A stretch of 64,000 bases of DNA from assembly GCA_947501475.1 (NCBI GenBank), contig CANMWA010000012.1, positions 62,001-126,000 on the forward strand. Direction: 5' to 3'. The notes beneath the pieces are model-generated. The model ran no database searches. It worked only from the letters and a program-made list of their open reading frames with translations, and had not been told where the DNA came from. This document shows positions 8,029 to 16,655 of the stretch, one piece after another. This DNA comes from an uncultured Aquimarina sp. (lineage in GTDB: Bacteria; Bacteroidota; Bacteroidia; Flavobacteriales; Flavobacteriaceae). Both the position numbers and the translations under genes were made by a program. Every line of letters starts with the position of its first letter. The first letter of the stretch is position 1.

Positions 8029-9426
8029 TTATTTCAGAACTCCAACCATATCTTCAGGTTTTACCCATTCATCAAATTCTTCTTCGGTCACATATCCCAG
8101 AGCAACAGCTTCGTGCTTAAGCGTAGTGCCATTTTTATGAGCTGTATTAGCAATTTCTGCGGCTTTATAATAACCAATTTTGGTATTTAAAGCAGTAACT
8201 AGCATTAATGAATTGTTTAATAATTCAGTAATTCTTTTTTGATTAGGCTCAATTCCTTGTGCACAATGTTCATCAAACGATACACAAGAATCACCAATCA
8301 ATTGAGCACTTTGTAATAGGTTGGCTGCCATTACAGGTTTAAATACATTCAATTCAAAATGACCTTGCATTCCGCCTACATTAATTGCGACATCATTGCC
8401 CAGTATCTGAGCACAAACCATAGTTAATGCTTCGCATTGGGTTGGGTTTACTTTTCCTGGCATAATAGAGCTTCCTGGCTCGTTTGCAGGTATAATCAAT
8501 TCACCAATACCACTTCTTGGTCCAGAAGCCAACATACGAATATCATTTCCTATTTTATTAAGAGAAACAGCCAATTGTTTTAGCGCTCCATGACTTTCTA
8601 CAAAAGCATCATGCGCTGCAAGGGCTTCAAATTTATTTTCTGCAGTAATAAAAGGAAGACTGGTAAACTGTGCGATAAACTCAGATACTCTTTTTGCATA
8701 GCCTTTAGGAGTATTTAATCCTGTTCCTACGGCAGTTCCTCCTAATGCTAATTCTGCCATATGAGGTAAGGTATTTTCTAAAGCTTTAATACCGTGATCT
8801 AATTGAGAAACATATCCAGATAATTCTTGCCCGATAGTAAGCGGAGTAGCATCCATGAAATGGGTACGTCCGATTTTTACAACATTTTTAAACTCTTCGG
8901 ATTTTTTCTTAAGAGTATCTCTTAGTTGAGTAACGCCGGGAATAGTAACTTCTACAATCTTTTTGTAGGCAGCAATATGCATTCCGGTTGGGAAAGTATC
9001 ATTAGATGATTGCGATTTGTTAACATCGTCGTTAGGTAGCAAAGTTTTTTCTCCTTCACCTATAGTTTTTCCTGCTAATTGATGTGCACGGTTAGCAATA
9101 ACCTCGTTTACATTCATATTACTCTGTGTACCCGAACCCGTTTGCCAGATTACTAGAGGAAATTGATCGTCATGCTTACCTTCTAATATTTCGTCACAAA
9201 CTTGTGCAATAAAATCTCTCTTTTCGATAGGTAATGCTCCTAATTCGCAGTTGGTGTATGCGGCAGCTTTTTTTAAGTAAGCAAAACCATAAACTATTTC
9301 TAATGGCATTGAAGCTGGAGCTCCTATTTTAAAATTATTTCTAGATCGTTCTGTCTGTGCTCCCCATAATTTATCTGCAGGCACATTTACCTCGCCCATT
9401 GTATCTTTCTCTATTCTATATTTCAT
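8029..9426 (-). CDS. fumC: Class II fumarate hydratase
   Basis: The 465-residue protein interconverts fumarate and malate in the TCA cycle. The superfamily signature GSSIMPGKVNPTQCEAL (residues about 318-334) is intact, as are TGSGTQSNMNVNEVIANRA (substrate site, residues about 97-115), the NKSQSSNDTFPTGMH segment and the catalytic-His region GRTHFMDATPLTIGQE. Length is normal for FumC, and the protein is cytosolic. It is monocistronic, with a perfect TAAATTTGC box 29 nt upstream. Confidence 0.96.
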   Translation of the reverse strand: MKYRIEKDTMGEVNVPADKLWGAQTERSRNNFKIGAPASMPLEIVYGFAYLKKAAAYTNCELGALPIEKRDFIAQVCDEILEGKHDDQFPLVIWQTGSGTQSNMNVNEVIANRAHQLAGKTIGEGEKTLLPNDDVNKSQSSNDTFPTGMHIAAYKKIVEVTIPGVTQLRDTLKKKSEEFKNVVKIGRTHFMDATPLTIGQELSGYVSQLDHGIKALENTLPHMAELALGGTAVGTGLNTPKGYAKRVSEFIAQFTSLPFITAENKFEALAAHDAFVESHGALKQLAVSLNKIGNDIRMLASGPRSGIGELIIPANEPGSSIMPGKVNPTQCEALTMVCAQILGNDVAINVGGMQGHFELNVFKPVMAANLLQSAQLIGDSCVSFDEHCAQGIEPNQKRITELLNNSLMLVTALNTKIGYYKAAEIANTAHKNGTTLKHEAVALGYVTEEEFDEWVKPEDMVGVLK

Positions 9427-9454
9427 TAGTGAGATGATTTGTTTTTTTTAGTGT

Positions 9455-9463
9455 GCAAATTTA
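9455..9463 (-). promoter_or_regulatory. fumC promoter -7 box
   Basis: On the minus strand this reads TAAATTTGC, an exact match to the Bacteroidota TAnnTTTGC consensus, 29 nt upstream of the fumC start. Confidence 0.6.
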
Positions 9464-9577
9464 AGCATTTGGTAAGCTATTTCTGAACAAAGCACTGATT
9501 TTTTAGTTTATAAATTAGTGTTCAAAGAGATTTTAAAATAAATCATATTTCTGTTATGACATATACGATAGACTTAT

Positions 9578-9585
9578 TATCTTTG
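9578..9585 (+). promoter_or_regulatory. Promoter -7 box for small membrane gene
   Basis: TATCTTTG matches TAnnTTTG exactly and lies 27 nt upstream of the ATG at 9612. Confidence 0.6.
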
Positions 9586-9611
9586 TCAAAATTGAAAATT
9601 AGAATATCATT

Positions 9612-9788
9612 ATGTTTGAATTTGATCAATATCTTGGCTTTTTAGCATTTTTAACTATCCTAACTATTGGATTTTGGTTAATGATTTTTTTATTGACTTT
9701 TGTAATTCCTTACTGGATTATTGGAGCAAATATTGAAAACTTTAAGTTAAGAAGAGAAGCAAAACGTAAGGCTAAAGGCGAATCATAA
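9612..9788 (+). CDS. 58-residue membrane protein, unknown function
   Basis: The ORF of 58 codons starts MFEFDQYLGFLAFLTILTIG. It has one long or two short hydrophobic segments (residues about 8-38), then a strongly basic tail (KLRREAKRKAKGES), a positive-inside topology. It has its own consensus promoter box 27 nt upstream and a strong terminator 19 nt downstream, so it is a complete transcription unit. I do not recognise the family; small proteins of this layout often sit beside respiratory or transport complexes, but nothing here ties it to one. Confidence 0.7.
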   Translation: MFEFDQYLGFLAFLTILTIGFWLMIFLLTFVIPYWIIGANIENFKLRREAKRKAKGES

Positions 9789-9806
9789 CATATCAAAATT
9801 ATATAC

Positions 9807-9834
9807 AAAAAGGAAGTCAATTGGCTTCCTTTTT
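9807..9834. terminator. Rho-independent terminator
   Basis: AAAAAGGAAG (9807-9816) pairs with CTTCCTTTTT (9825-9834). It sits between the small membrane gene and the convergent beta-barrel gene and may serve both. Confidence 0.85.
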
Positions 9835-9847
9835 TTGTTTTCACACA

Positions 9848-12307
9848 TTATCCCCCAAACTCTTCGTCTCCATTAGAATCTCTTTGTGGTCGTTCTCTTT
9901 TCTTTTTTTGATTAAATCTATAAGTGAAAGATAGATTAAAACTACGCTCTCTCCATTGAAATTCACTATCAGATATAAATGTAGAAGTAGTAGAAGTACT
10001 CATTCTCTTTCTTGTATTGAATACATCACTAATATTAAATGTAATAGAAGCTTTTTCTTTAAAGAGATCTTTGCTAAAAGCCAGCGTCATGCTAAAAATA
10101 CCATCATTTTTAGTTTGTGCGTTTTCACTAGGTCCTCGATAAAAAATACTAGTTTGCCAATCAATTTTTGCTGGTAGCGTTACTTTATTATTCACTCTAG
10201 CAAACCAACTGAAGTTTTCAGCATCAAGATTTTCGCCATTATTATCTCCTCTCACACTATTTTGAAACGCATTAAAATTACCATTCAGCCTCCATTTTCT
10301 ACTTGGGTTATAGGTAAGTGTAAATTCAAAACCGTATCGATCAGAGCTGGTTAGGTTTATAGGGGTTCTTCTAATGACTGGCACTTCTGTTCCTGGGGAG
10401 GTTTCGTTACCACCAATTAATACAGTATCCCCGGTGTCTTCAGAAATAAACGTAAATATTTGGGTTGACCTGTTATAATATATAGAACTATTTAAAGTAA
10501 GTTTTCCTATTTTATTAAGGTATCCTAAATCGAATGCATTAGAATAACTGGGATCCAGATCCGGATTTCCTTGAAAAAGATTAGTTGCGCTAGATCGCGA
10601 AGGAAAAGGATTAATAAACCTGGATCGAGGTCTTCGTAATCTACGGTTATACCCAAGAGTAATACTTTGTTTTTTAGAGATCTCATACCCAAGATTGATC
10701 GTAGGAAACAGATTGGTATAGTTTTTTCTACTAAAATCATTACTAGTTTCTTGATCGATGGTAACTCGTGTACTCTCTATTCTAAGGCCAAGCAGATATG
10801 AAAATTTATCGATTTTATGACCAAACTGAGTATAGGCCGCATTTACGTATTCAGTATATATTAAATTATTAGATAAATCAGTGTCTGTAATGACAGTTCC
10901 GTTATCTTCTAACTGTACGAGATAATCAGTATCTAGCGTATTAAAATTTCCTCGATATCCTAATTCAAACTGAGTGTTTTCTCCTATGGGTAAGACATAA
11001 TCAGTTTGTAATAGTATACGATCCTGATCTTCAAATGTATTTACAAGTTCTATTGCGTTTATGTTTTCTTGTGTAATTCTCGACCTTTCATCTTCGGTGC
11101 TATTCTCTATTTGAAAATCAAAAGTCAATTTATGACCGCTATCATTAAAATCTTTAGTATAGTTGAGCGAGTATTGTTTAGTGATATCGTCTTCAATTTC
11201 TGGATCAAATCGCCTATTTTGACTTAAAATAGTACCATTGGCATCGGGTTCTGTAATGATGTTTGTTGTGTTACTTTCATTATCACTAGATCTATACAAA
11301 AAAGAAGTAGTAATAGATGCGGTATCATTAATATACCATTCTACTCCAGCATTAGCATTTAATCCTTTACGGATTCTATCAAAATCCCGTTCTTCATTAA
11401 GAAAGGTATCTGGATTATCAGTTCCGCTTTGGTTAATATTTAAAAACCTGGTTTCAGACATAGCATTACCAGGGGATTCTCTATAATTATACCCCGAAGT
11501 AGTAAAAAAGTTAAAATCTCCGGTTCGATAATTTAGATTACCAGAGATCCCGCCAGCAAGGGGATAACCGCTATTAATGGTAATAGCTCCGTTTAAGCCT
11601 TGTAATTTACTTCGTCGTAGGATGATATTTAAGATTCCGGCTGTTCCTTCGGCATCATAACGAGCAGAAGGAGAGGTAATGACTTCAACACGTTCTATAG
11701 ATTCTGCAGGTAATTGTCGTAATGCATCTGTGCTATTAAGCCCTACTAAACCCGAAGGTTTTCCATTAATTAAAATCCTCACATTATCATTACCTCGCAG
11801 CGCAACATTACCTTCAACATCTACTGATACAGATGGTACATTATCTAATACATCGCTAACAGTACCTCCACTTACAGTAAGATCTTTACCAACATTATAG
11901 ATTTTTTTGTCTAGTTTAATTTCTACGGTAGTCCTTTCGGCTATTACTACTACATCATCTAGTGCTTCTCTATCTAGTGCTAATTTGATTACCCCTAAAT
12001 CAGTTTTTTTGAATAATTTTTGTTTCAGTAATTTTTTAGTTTTGAAAGAAATAAACTCAATATTTACATGATATAGTCCTGCATCTACTTCGATATTAAA
12101 TTTTCCGTTTTTATCTGTAATCCCGCCAGTTACAATTTTTTGTAACCTAGGACTAAAAAAAGATATGGTTGCATACTCTAAAGGTTGATTCGTATCCTGA
12201 TCTAAGACTAAACCTGTTATAAAAACAGGGCCTCTTTCGAAGTTTCTTTGTTGTGCTTGTAATACGAATGTAAAACTGAAAAATAATATGAATATGAGTT
12301 TCTTCAT
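9848..12307 (-). CDS. TonB-receptor-like outer membrane beta-barrel protein
   Basis: The protein has 819 residues from MKKLIFILFFSFTFVLQAQ; an upstream in-frame ATG at 12331 would precede the signal peptide. After the signal there is a carboxypeptidase-regulatory-like domain (ITGLVLDQDTNQPLEYATI, then GKFNIEVDAGLYHVNIEFIS), a plug domain (VSGGTVSDVLDNVPSVSVD, RGNDNVRILINGKPSG, IERVEVITSPSARYDAEG) and a long beta-barrel of the OMP_b-brl_3 type ending SLSFTYRFNQKKKRE. Such proteins import large or scarce substrates through the outer membrane with TonB. No SusD partner, FecR or sigma factor is adjacent, so the substrate is unknown. The charged tail after the last strand (RPQRDSNGDEEFGG) is unusual but seen in this subfamily. 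Confidence 0.9.
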   Translation of the reverse strand: MKKLIFILFFSFTFVLQAQQRNFERGPVFITGLVLDQDTNQPLEYATISFFSPRLQKIVTGGITDKNGKFNIEVDAGLYHVNIEFISFKTKKLLKQKLFKKTDLGVIKLALDREALDDVVVIAERTTVEIKLDKKIYNVGKDLTVSGGTVSDVLDNVPSVSVDVEGNVALRGNDNVRILINGKPSGLVGLNSTDALRQLPAESIERVEVITSPSARYDAEGTAGILNIILRRSKLQGLNGAITINSGYPLAGGISGNLNYRTGDFNFFTTSGYNYRESPGNAMSETRFLNINQSGTDNPDTFLNEERDFDRIRKGLNANAGVEWYINDTASITTSFLYRSSDNESNTTNIITEPDANGTILSQNRRFDPEIEDDITKQYSLNYTKDFNDSGHKLTFDFQIENSTEDERSRITQENINAIELVNTFEDQDRILLQTDYVLPIGENTQFELGYRGNFNTLDTDYLVQLEDNGTVITDTDLSNNLIYTEYVNAAYTQFGHKIDKFSYLLGLRIESTRVTIDQETSNDFSRKNYTNLFPTINLGYEISKKQSITLGYNRRLRRPRSRFINPFPSRSSATNLFQGNPDLDPSYSNAFDLGYLNKIGKLTLNSSIYYNRSTQIFTFISEDTGDTVLIGGNETSPGTEVPVIRRTPINLTSSDRYGFEFTLTYNPSRKWRLNGNFNAFQNSVRGDNNGENLDAENFSWFARVNNKVTLPAKIDWQTSIFYRGPSENAQTKNDGIFSMTLAFSKDLFKEKASITFNISDVFNTRKRMSTSTTSTFISDSEFQWRERSFNLSFTYRFNQKKKRERPQRDSNGDEEFGG

Positions 12308-12327
12308 TAGAAAAAATATAAATCGAG

Positions 12328-12336
12328 CCAAAAGTA
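12328..12336 (-). promoter_or_regulatory. Promoter -7 box of beta-barrel gene
   Basis: TACTTTTGG on the minus strand fits TAnnTTTG and lies 20 nt upstream of the chosen ATG at 12307. This makes the longer start at 12331 very unlikely, since it would then precede the transcript start. Confidence 0.55.
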
Positions 12337-12389
12337 TCGAAGAGGCTATTATTAAAGGGTTAATAGTGCGTTAAATATCCATGTAATTA

Positions 12390-12427
12390 AAACAAGCAAT
12401 ACTAATCACGATTAGTATTGCTTGTTT
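12390..12427 (-). terminator. Terminator after arsC
   Basis: A perfect 18-base stem AAACAAGCAATACTAATC (12390-12407) / GATTAGTATTGCTTGTTT (12410-12427) lies 46 nt downstream of the arsC stop. Confidence 0.75.
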
Positions 12428-12472
12428 ATGACTCTTAAAACCTATAAGGGTTTAATCTGTTGAAGAAAAAAA

Positions 12473-12814
12473 TTAAAGAATATCAATAACTTTTTGAGGA
12501 GGTCGGCCAATAACGGCTTTATTACCTTTAACAACAATTGGTCTTTCTATAAGTTTTGGATTTTCTAACATTGCTTTAATCACTTCATTATCTGTTAGAT
12601 TTTTACCTTTAAATTTTTCTTTCCAAATAGCTTCATTTTTTCTTACCAAATCTATTGGAGAGATTCCTAATAGTGAAATTAACTCACTTAAAACTTCTTT
12701 GGTGATAGGCGTATCTAGGTATTTGATAATGTTAACATCCTCATTGTTTTCTTCAAGTAAATTAAGAGCTTCTCTTGATTTACTGCATCTAGGGTTGTGA
12801 TATATTGTTGTCAT
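12473..12814 (-). CDS. arsC: ArsC/Spx-family arsenate reductase-like protein
   Basis: The 113-residue thioredoxin-fold protein has the ArsC N-terminus MTTIYHNPRCSKSREALNLL, with the catalytic Cys at residue 10, and the C-terminal RPIVVKGNKAVIGRPPQKV segment holding the conserved RP-IV and GRPP motifs. This is the glutaredoxin-linked ArsC class (arsenate to arsenite). No arsenite pump or ArsR lies nearby, so a general redox role is also possible. Confidence 0.85.
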   Translation of the reverse strand: MTTIYHNPRCSKSREALNLLEENNEDVNIIKYLDTPITKEVLSELISLLGISPIDLVRKNEAIWKEKFKGKNLTDNEVIKAMLENPKLIERPIVVKGNKAVIGRPPQKVIDIL

Positions 12815-12869
12815 ACTTATATGAATGTAAAGTGAAAAATGTAAAATGATAAAATAATAATTTAGTTTT

Positions 12870-12908
12870 CCTCAAACCTCAAACCTCAAACCTCAAACCT
12901 CAAACCTC
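12870..12908. repeat. CCTCAAA heptamer tandem repeat (5.6 copies)
   Basis: Five exact copies of CCTCAAA plus CCTC run from the arsC-prfB spacer into the last codons of prfB. On the coding strand the repeat reads GAGGTTTGAGG and supplies the prfB stop codon. Confidence 0.95.
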
Positions 12909-13995
12909 TTTCTGTCCCATCATCATTAGAAAAGCTTTAAGGAATCGATCAATATTGCCATCCATTACGGCATCAACATTACCTGTCTCTTCAGCAGTTC
13001 GTACATCTTTTACTAATTTATACGGGTGCATCACATAGTTACGGATTTGAGACCCCCATTCTATCTTCATTTTTGATGCTTCGATCTCATCTCGTTGCGC
13101 TCGTTGTTTTTGAAGTTCCATTTCAAACAGCTGAGATTTAAGCATTTGTAGTGCTTTTAACCTGTTTTCTTGTTGTGATCTAGTATCTGAGCATGAAATC
13201 TGTATGCCGGTAGGGAAGTGGGTAAGTTGCACTTTAGTTTCTACTTTGTTTACATTCTGCCCACCAGCACCACTGGATCTAGAGGTGATAATCTCGTAGT
13301 CGGCAGGGTTAATATCTATTTCTATACTATCATCTGCAAGAGGGTACACATAGATAGACGCAAAAGAGGTATGACGTTTTGCGTTACTATCAAACGGTGA
13401 GATACGAACCAAACGATGTACCCCGTTTTCTCCTTTAAGCCATCCAAAGGCATAGTCGCCTTCTATTTCGAGGGTAACTGTTTTTATACCAGCTACATCA
13501 CCTCCTTGATAGTTGAGTTCTCTAATTTTAAACCCTTGCTTTTCTGCCCACATAAGGTACATACGCATAAGCATACTTGCCCAATCACAGCTTTCGGTAC
13601 CACCAGCACCTGCAGTAATCTGTAAAACAGCGCTCATACTATCGCCTTCGTCACTAAGCATGTTTTTAAACTCTAAACCTTCAATTAATGATTTAGTTTC
13701 TTCATAACGTTCTGTAACGTCATCTTCAGTAGCATCTCCTTCTTTATAAAACTCATAAAGGACTTCTAAATCTTCAAATAAGGTAGTTCCTTTTTCATAA
13801 TCCGAAACCCATTTTTTTTCAGCATTAAGCTCACGCATTAGTTTTTCGGCTTCTTGGGCATTATCCCAAAAATCAGGAGCATAGGTTTTTTCTTCTTGGT
13901 TTGCTATTTCGATAAGCTTGGCATCAATGTCAAAGATACCTCCTTAACGCAACCAGGCGCTTTCTGAGATCAAGTAAAGTCTCGGTAGTAATCAT
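12900..13995 (-). CDS. prfB: Peptide chain release factor 2 with programmed +1 frameshift
   Basis: RF2 recognises UGA and UAA stops and triggers release of the finished protein. The complete gene starts at the ATG at 13993-13995 and reads 20 codons plus CTT (13933-13935) before an in-frame TGA (13930-13932). A +1 shift to GAC then continues in the frame open to 12900, giving 364 residues. The site has all the canonical elements: an internal AGGAGG (13939-13944), TAT CTT TGA C. Downstream are the anticodon-like SPF (RISPFDSNAKRH), the catalytic GGQ (SSGAGGQNVNKVETKV) and a normal C-terminus ending MMMGQKEV. An annotation starting at the internal ATG 13838 would miss about 52 residues. Confidence 0.96.
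13929..13944 (-). promoter_or_regulatory. RF2 programmed frameshift signal
   Basis: On the coding strand AGGAGG-TAT-CTT-TGA-C. The Shine-Dalgarno-like hexamer ends three bases before the CTT slippery codon, and the UGA is in poor context (followed by C). Low RF2 lets the ribosome slip, so the gene autoregulates. It is notable that the element keeps AGGAGG in a lineage whose ordinary starts lack Shine-Dalgarno sequences. Confidence 0.95.
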
Positions 13996-14013
13996 ATATT
14001 CTAAATATTTCTT

Positions 14014-14022
14014 GCAAAAATA
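14014..14022 (-). promoter_or_regulatory. prfB promoter -7 box
   Basis: TATTTTTGC on the minus strand is an exact TAnnTTTGC match, 19 nt upstream of the prfB ATG at 13995, supporting that start. Confidence 0.6.
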
Positions 14023-14108
14023 GGATTTAACAGTTCAGGAGGAAATAATTTTGGTATTATTTTATAGATTTATTGCTTTTGTAAATTCCATCACATAAAT
14101 CACTCAAA

Positions 14109-16520
14109 ATGAAACTTCGTTTTACAGTCATATTCTTTATCGTTAGTCATTTAATTACTGCTCAGTTTATAGAAAAACAAAAAGATTTATCCTCGTATAA
14201 TGGGTATTTTAATTTCTATTATAATGAAAGTAAAGATGAGATCTATCTCGAAGTAGAGAAACTTGATTCAGAATTTTTATATGTACACTCTTTGGCTACA
14301 GGTCTTGGATCTAATGACATAGGTTTGGATAGGGGGCAAATAGGAAATGGAGTAGTGGTGAAGTTTCAAAAAGCAGGTAATAAGTTATTACTCGTTCAAC
14401 CCAATCAAAGATATCGAGCTATAACAGATAATGCACTCGAGAAAAGAAGTGTGGAGCAAGCTTTTGCTAAGTCTGTATTATTTGGATTTACGATCAAAGA
14501 AGAAAAATCTGGGAAGTATATTATTGATCTAACTCCTTTTTTATTACAAGATACCCATGGTGTTATAGATCGACTTAAGTTTCAAAAAGAAGGTAAATAT
14601 GCTATTGATAAAGATAAAAGTGCATTGAGTTTAGAAAGAACTAAGGCATTTCCTAAAAATGTAGAGTTTGAGGCATTAATTACCTATAAAGGTTCACCTA
14701 GCGGAAGAAATGTAGGGTCTGTAGTTCCTAATTCACAATTTTTAACGGTTATCCAGCATCATTCATTTGTAGAGTTACCCGATGATGGTTATAAAAAGAG
14801 AGCATTCGACCCTAGAAGTGGTGCCATATCTATTTCGTATTTGGATTATGCAACACCAATATATGAACCCATTGTGAAGCGCTATAGTATTAGACATCGA
14901 TTAGAAAAAAAGAACCCTGATCAAGCTGTGAGCGAAGCAAAAGAACCTATTATTTATTATTTAGACCCTGGTACTCCAGAACCAGTACGATCAGCATTAT
15001 TAGATGGTGCAAGATGGTGGAATCAAGCATATGAAGCTATTGGGTTTAAAGATGCTTTTCAAGTTAAAATGTTACCAGCAGATGCTGATCCGATGGATTT
15101 ACGGTATAATGTAATACAATGGGTACATCGTTCTACACGTGGATGGAGTTATGGTGCGAGTGTGGTAGACCCAAGAACGGGAGAAATCCTAAAAGGACAT
15201 GTAAGTTTAGGTAGCCTTAGGATACGACAAGATTTCTTAATTGCTCAAGCATTGTTAAATCAACCATTTAAAGACCGAGATGATAATTATCAACCCATGT
15301 TAGAAATGGCTTTGGCTCGTATCAGGCAGTTATCTGCCCATGAAGTAGGGCATACGATTGGTTTTGCGCATAATTTTGCTGCAAGTACCAACGGTAGAGC
15401 ATCTGTTATGGATTATCCTCACCCTACAGTAACTCTTAAAGATGGAAAAATAGATATATCTAATGCCTATGATACAAAAATAGGAGTATGGGATAAAGTA
15501 ACAGTTGCGTATAGTTATTCTGAATTTGAAAAAGATGTTAATGAAAAAGAAGCATTACATAAGATTTTGGATGATGCTTATCAATCGGGTCTTCGGTTTA
15601 TTTCAGATAGTGATGCCAGACCCCAAGGGGGAGCACATGAATTAGCACATCTATGGGATAATGGTAAGAGTGCTACTGAAGAATTAGAAAATGTATTGAA
15701 CGTTAGAGAACTAGCAATTCGCAATTTTTCGGCAGATAATATTCGAAGTAATGAACCTTATTCTGTTTTGGAAGATGTTTTTGTACCGTTATACTTTTTT
15801 CATAGATACCAAACCGAAGCCACTGTAAAACTTATTGGAGGGTTGAATTATAATTATGCTGTTAAAGGAGATGATCAAACTATCGTAGAGACAGTAGATT
15901 CAAAAAAACAAAAAGTAGCCCTTACACAGCTTTTAAAAACATTATCGCCAGAAGTTCTTGCTATACCTGAAGATATATTGAAATTATTTCCGCCAAGAGC
16001 TTTTGGTTATCAAAGAACCAGAGAATCTTTTAAAGGAAAAACAGGTGTAGGTTTTGATGCCTTAAGTGCAGCAACAACTGCTAGTGACATGAGTTTATTT
16101 CTTTTGTTACATCCAGAAAGAACATCACGCTTAGTACAACAAAAAAGTTTAAATAAAAATCAATTAGGACTTTCAGAAACTCTAGATGAGTTAATCAAAG
16201 TTTCATTTAAAACCAAAGTAAAAAATAATTATCATAAGGAAATCCAGCATGCAGTAAAAGCGAATGTTTTAAAACATTTAATGTCTCTTAGTAGAAATAA
16301 AAAAGCATATCCTCAAGTTAATGCAATAGCACATGCAAAAATTGCTGAGCTTATTTCTTTTCTCGAAAGTAAAATGGGCAATTCAACAGAGAATGCATAC
16401 AATGATTATTACTTAAAACAAATTAATGATTTTTTAGAGAAACCAGAGCGATTTAAAGTGGTACCATCTCCAAAAATTCCTGATGGTTCTCCAATAGGAA
16501 GTTTTCAATGTAGATTCTAA
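14109..16520 (+). CDS. Secreted zinc-dependent metalloprotease (DUF5117/DUF4953 type)
   Basis: The 803-residue protein has a signal peptide (MKLRFTVIFFIVSHLITAQ). The N-terminal part (residues about 25-130) has the DUF5117-like YNGYFNFYYNESKDEIYLEV start, followed by DUF4953 regions such as DPRSGAISISYLDYATPI. The catalytic site is HEVGHTIGFAHNFAAS, with H411, E412 and H415 plus a third His in FAHN, an extended gluzincin/metzincin-like motif, and SVMDYPHP downstream acts as a Met-turn-like segment. It is probably periplasmic or surface-exposed. The LanC-like gene follows 135 nt downstream on the same strand, so a role as leader protease is conceivable, but such proteases are widespread in Bacteroidota without RiPP genes. 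Confidence 0.88.
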   Translation: MKLRFTVIFFIVSHLITAQFIEKQKDLSSYNGYFNFYYNESKDEIYLEVEKLDSEFLYVHSLATGLGSNDIGLDRGQIGNGVVVKFQKAGNKLLLVQPNQRYRAITDNALEKRSVEQAFAKSVLFGFTIKEEKSGKYIIDLTPFLLQDTHGVIDRLKFQKEGKYAIDKDKSALSLERTKAFPKNVEFEALITYKGSPSGRNVGSVVPNSQFLTVIQHHSFVELPDDGYKKRAFDPRSGAISISYLDYATPIYEPIVKRYSIRHRLEKKNPDQAVSEAKEPIIYYLDPGTPEPVRSALLDGARWWNQAYEAIGFKDAFQVKMLPADADPMDLRYNVIQWVHRSTRGWSYGASVVDPRTGEILKGHVSLGSLRIRQDFLIAQALLNQPFKDRDDNYQPMLEMALARIRQLSAHEVGHTIGFAHNFAASTNGRASVMDYPHPTVTLKDGKIDISNAYDTKIGVWDKVTVAYSYSEFEKDVNEKEALHKILDDAYQSGLRFISDSDARPQGGAHELAHLWDNGKSATEELENVLNVRELAIRNFSADNIRSNEPYSVLEDVFVPLYFFHRYQTEATVKLIGGLNYNYAVKGDDQTIVETVDSKKQKVALTQLLKTLSPEVLAIPEDILKLFPPRAFGYQRTRESFKGKTGVGFDALSAATTASDMSLFLLLHPERTSRLVQQKSLNKNQLGLSETLDELIKVSFKTKVKNNYHKEIQHAVKANVLKHLMSLSRNKKAYPQVNAIAHAKIAELISFLESKMGNSTENAYNDYYLKQINDFLEKPERFKVVPSPKIPDGSPIGSFQCRF

Positions 16521-16579
16521 TTTTTTTAAATTATAAAAATTTAAGAAGATATAATTTGATACTCTAAACATTTGCTCTT

Positions 16580-16588
16580 TATATTTAC
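16580..16588 (+). promoter_or_regulatory. Possible promoter for LanC-like gene
   Basis: TATATTTAC fits TAnnTTTG loosely, with TTTG at 16555-16558 about 21 nt earlier as a possible -33 element. It lies 68 nt before the start. Confidence 0.4.
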
Positions 16589-16655
16589 AGCTTCATAAGT
16601 AATGTAATGTATTACCTTTTAGAATAGACTTTTATTATAGATTAATAGTATACAA

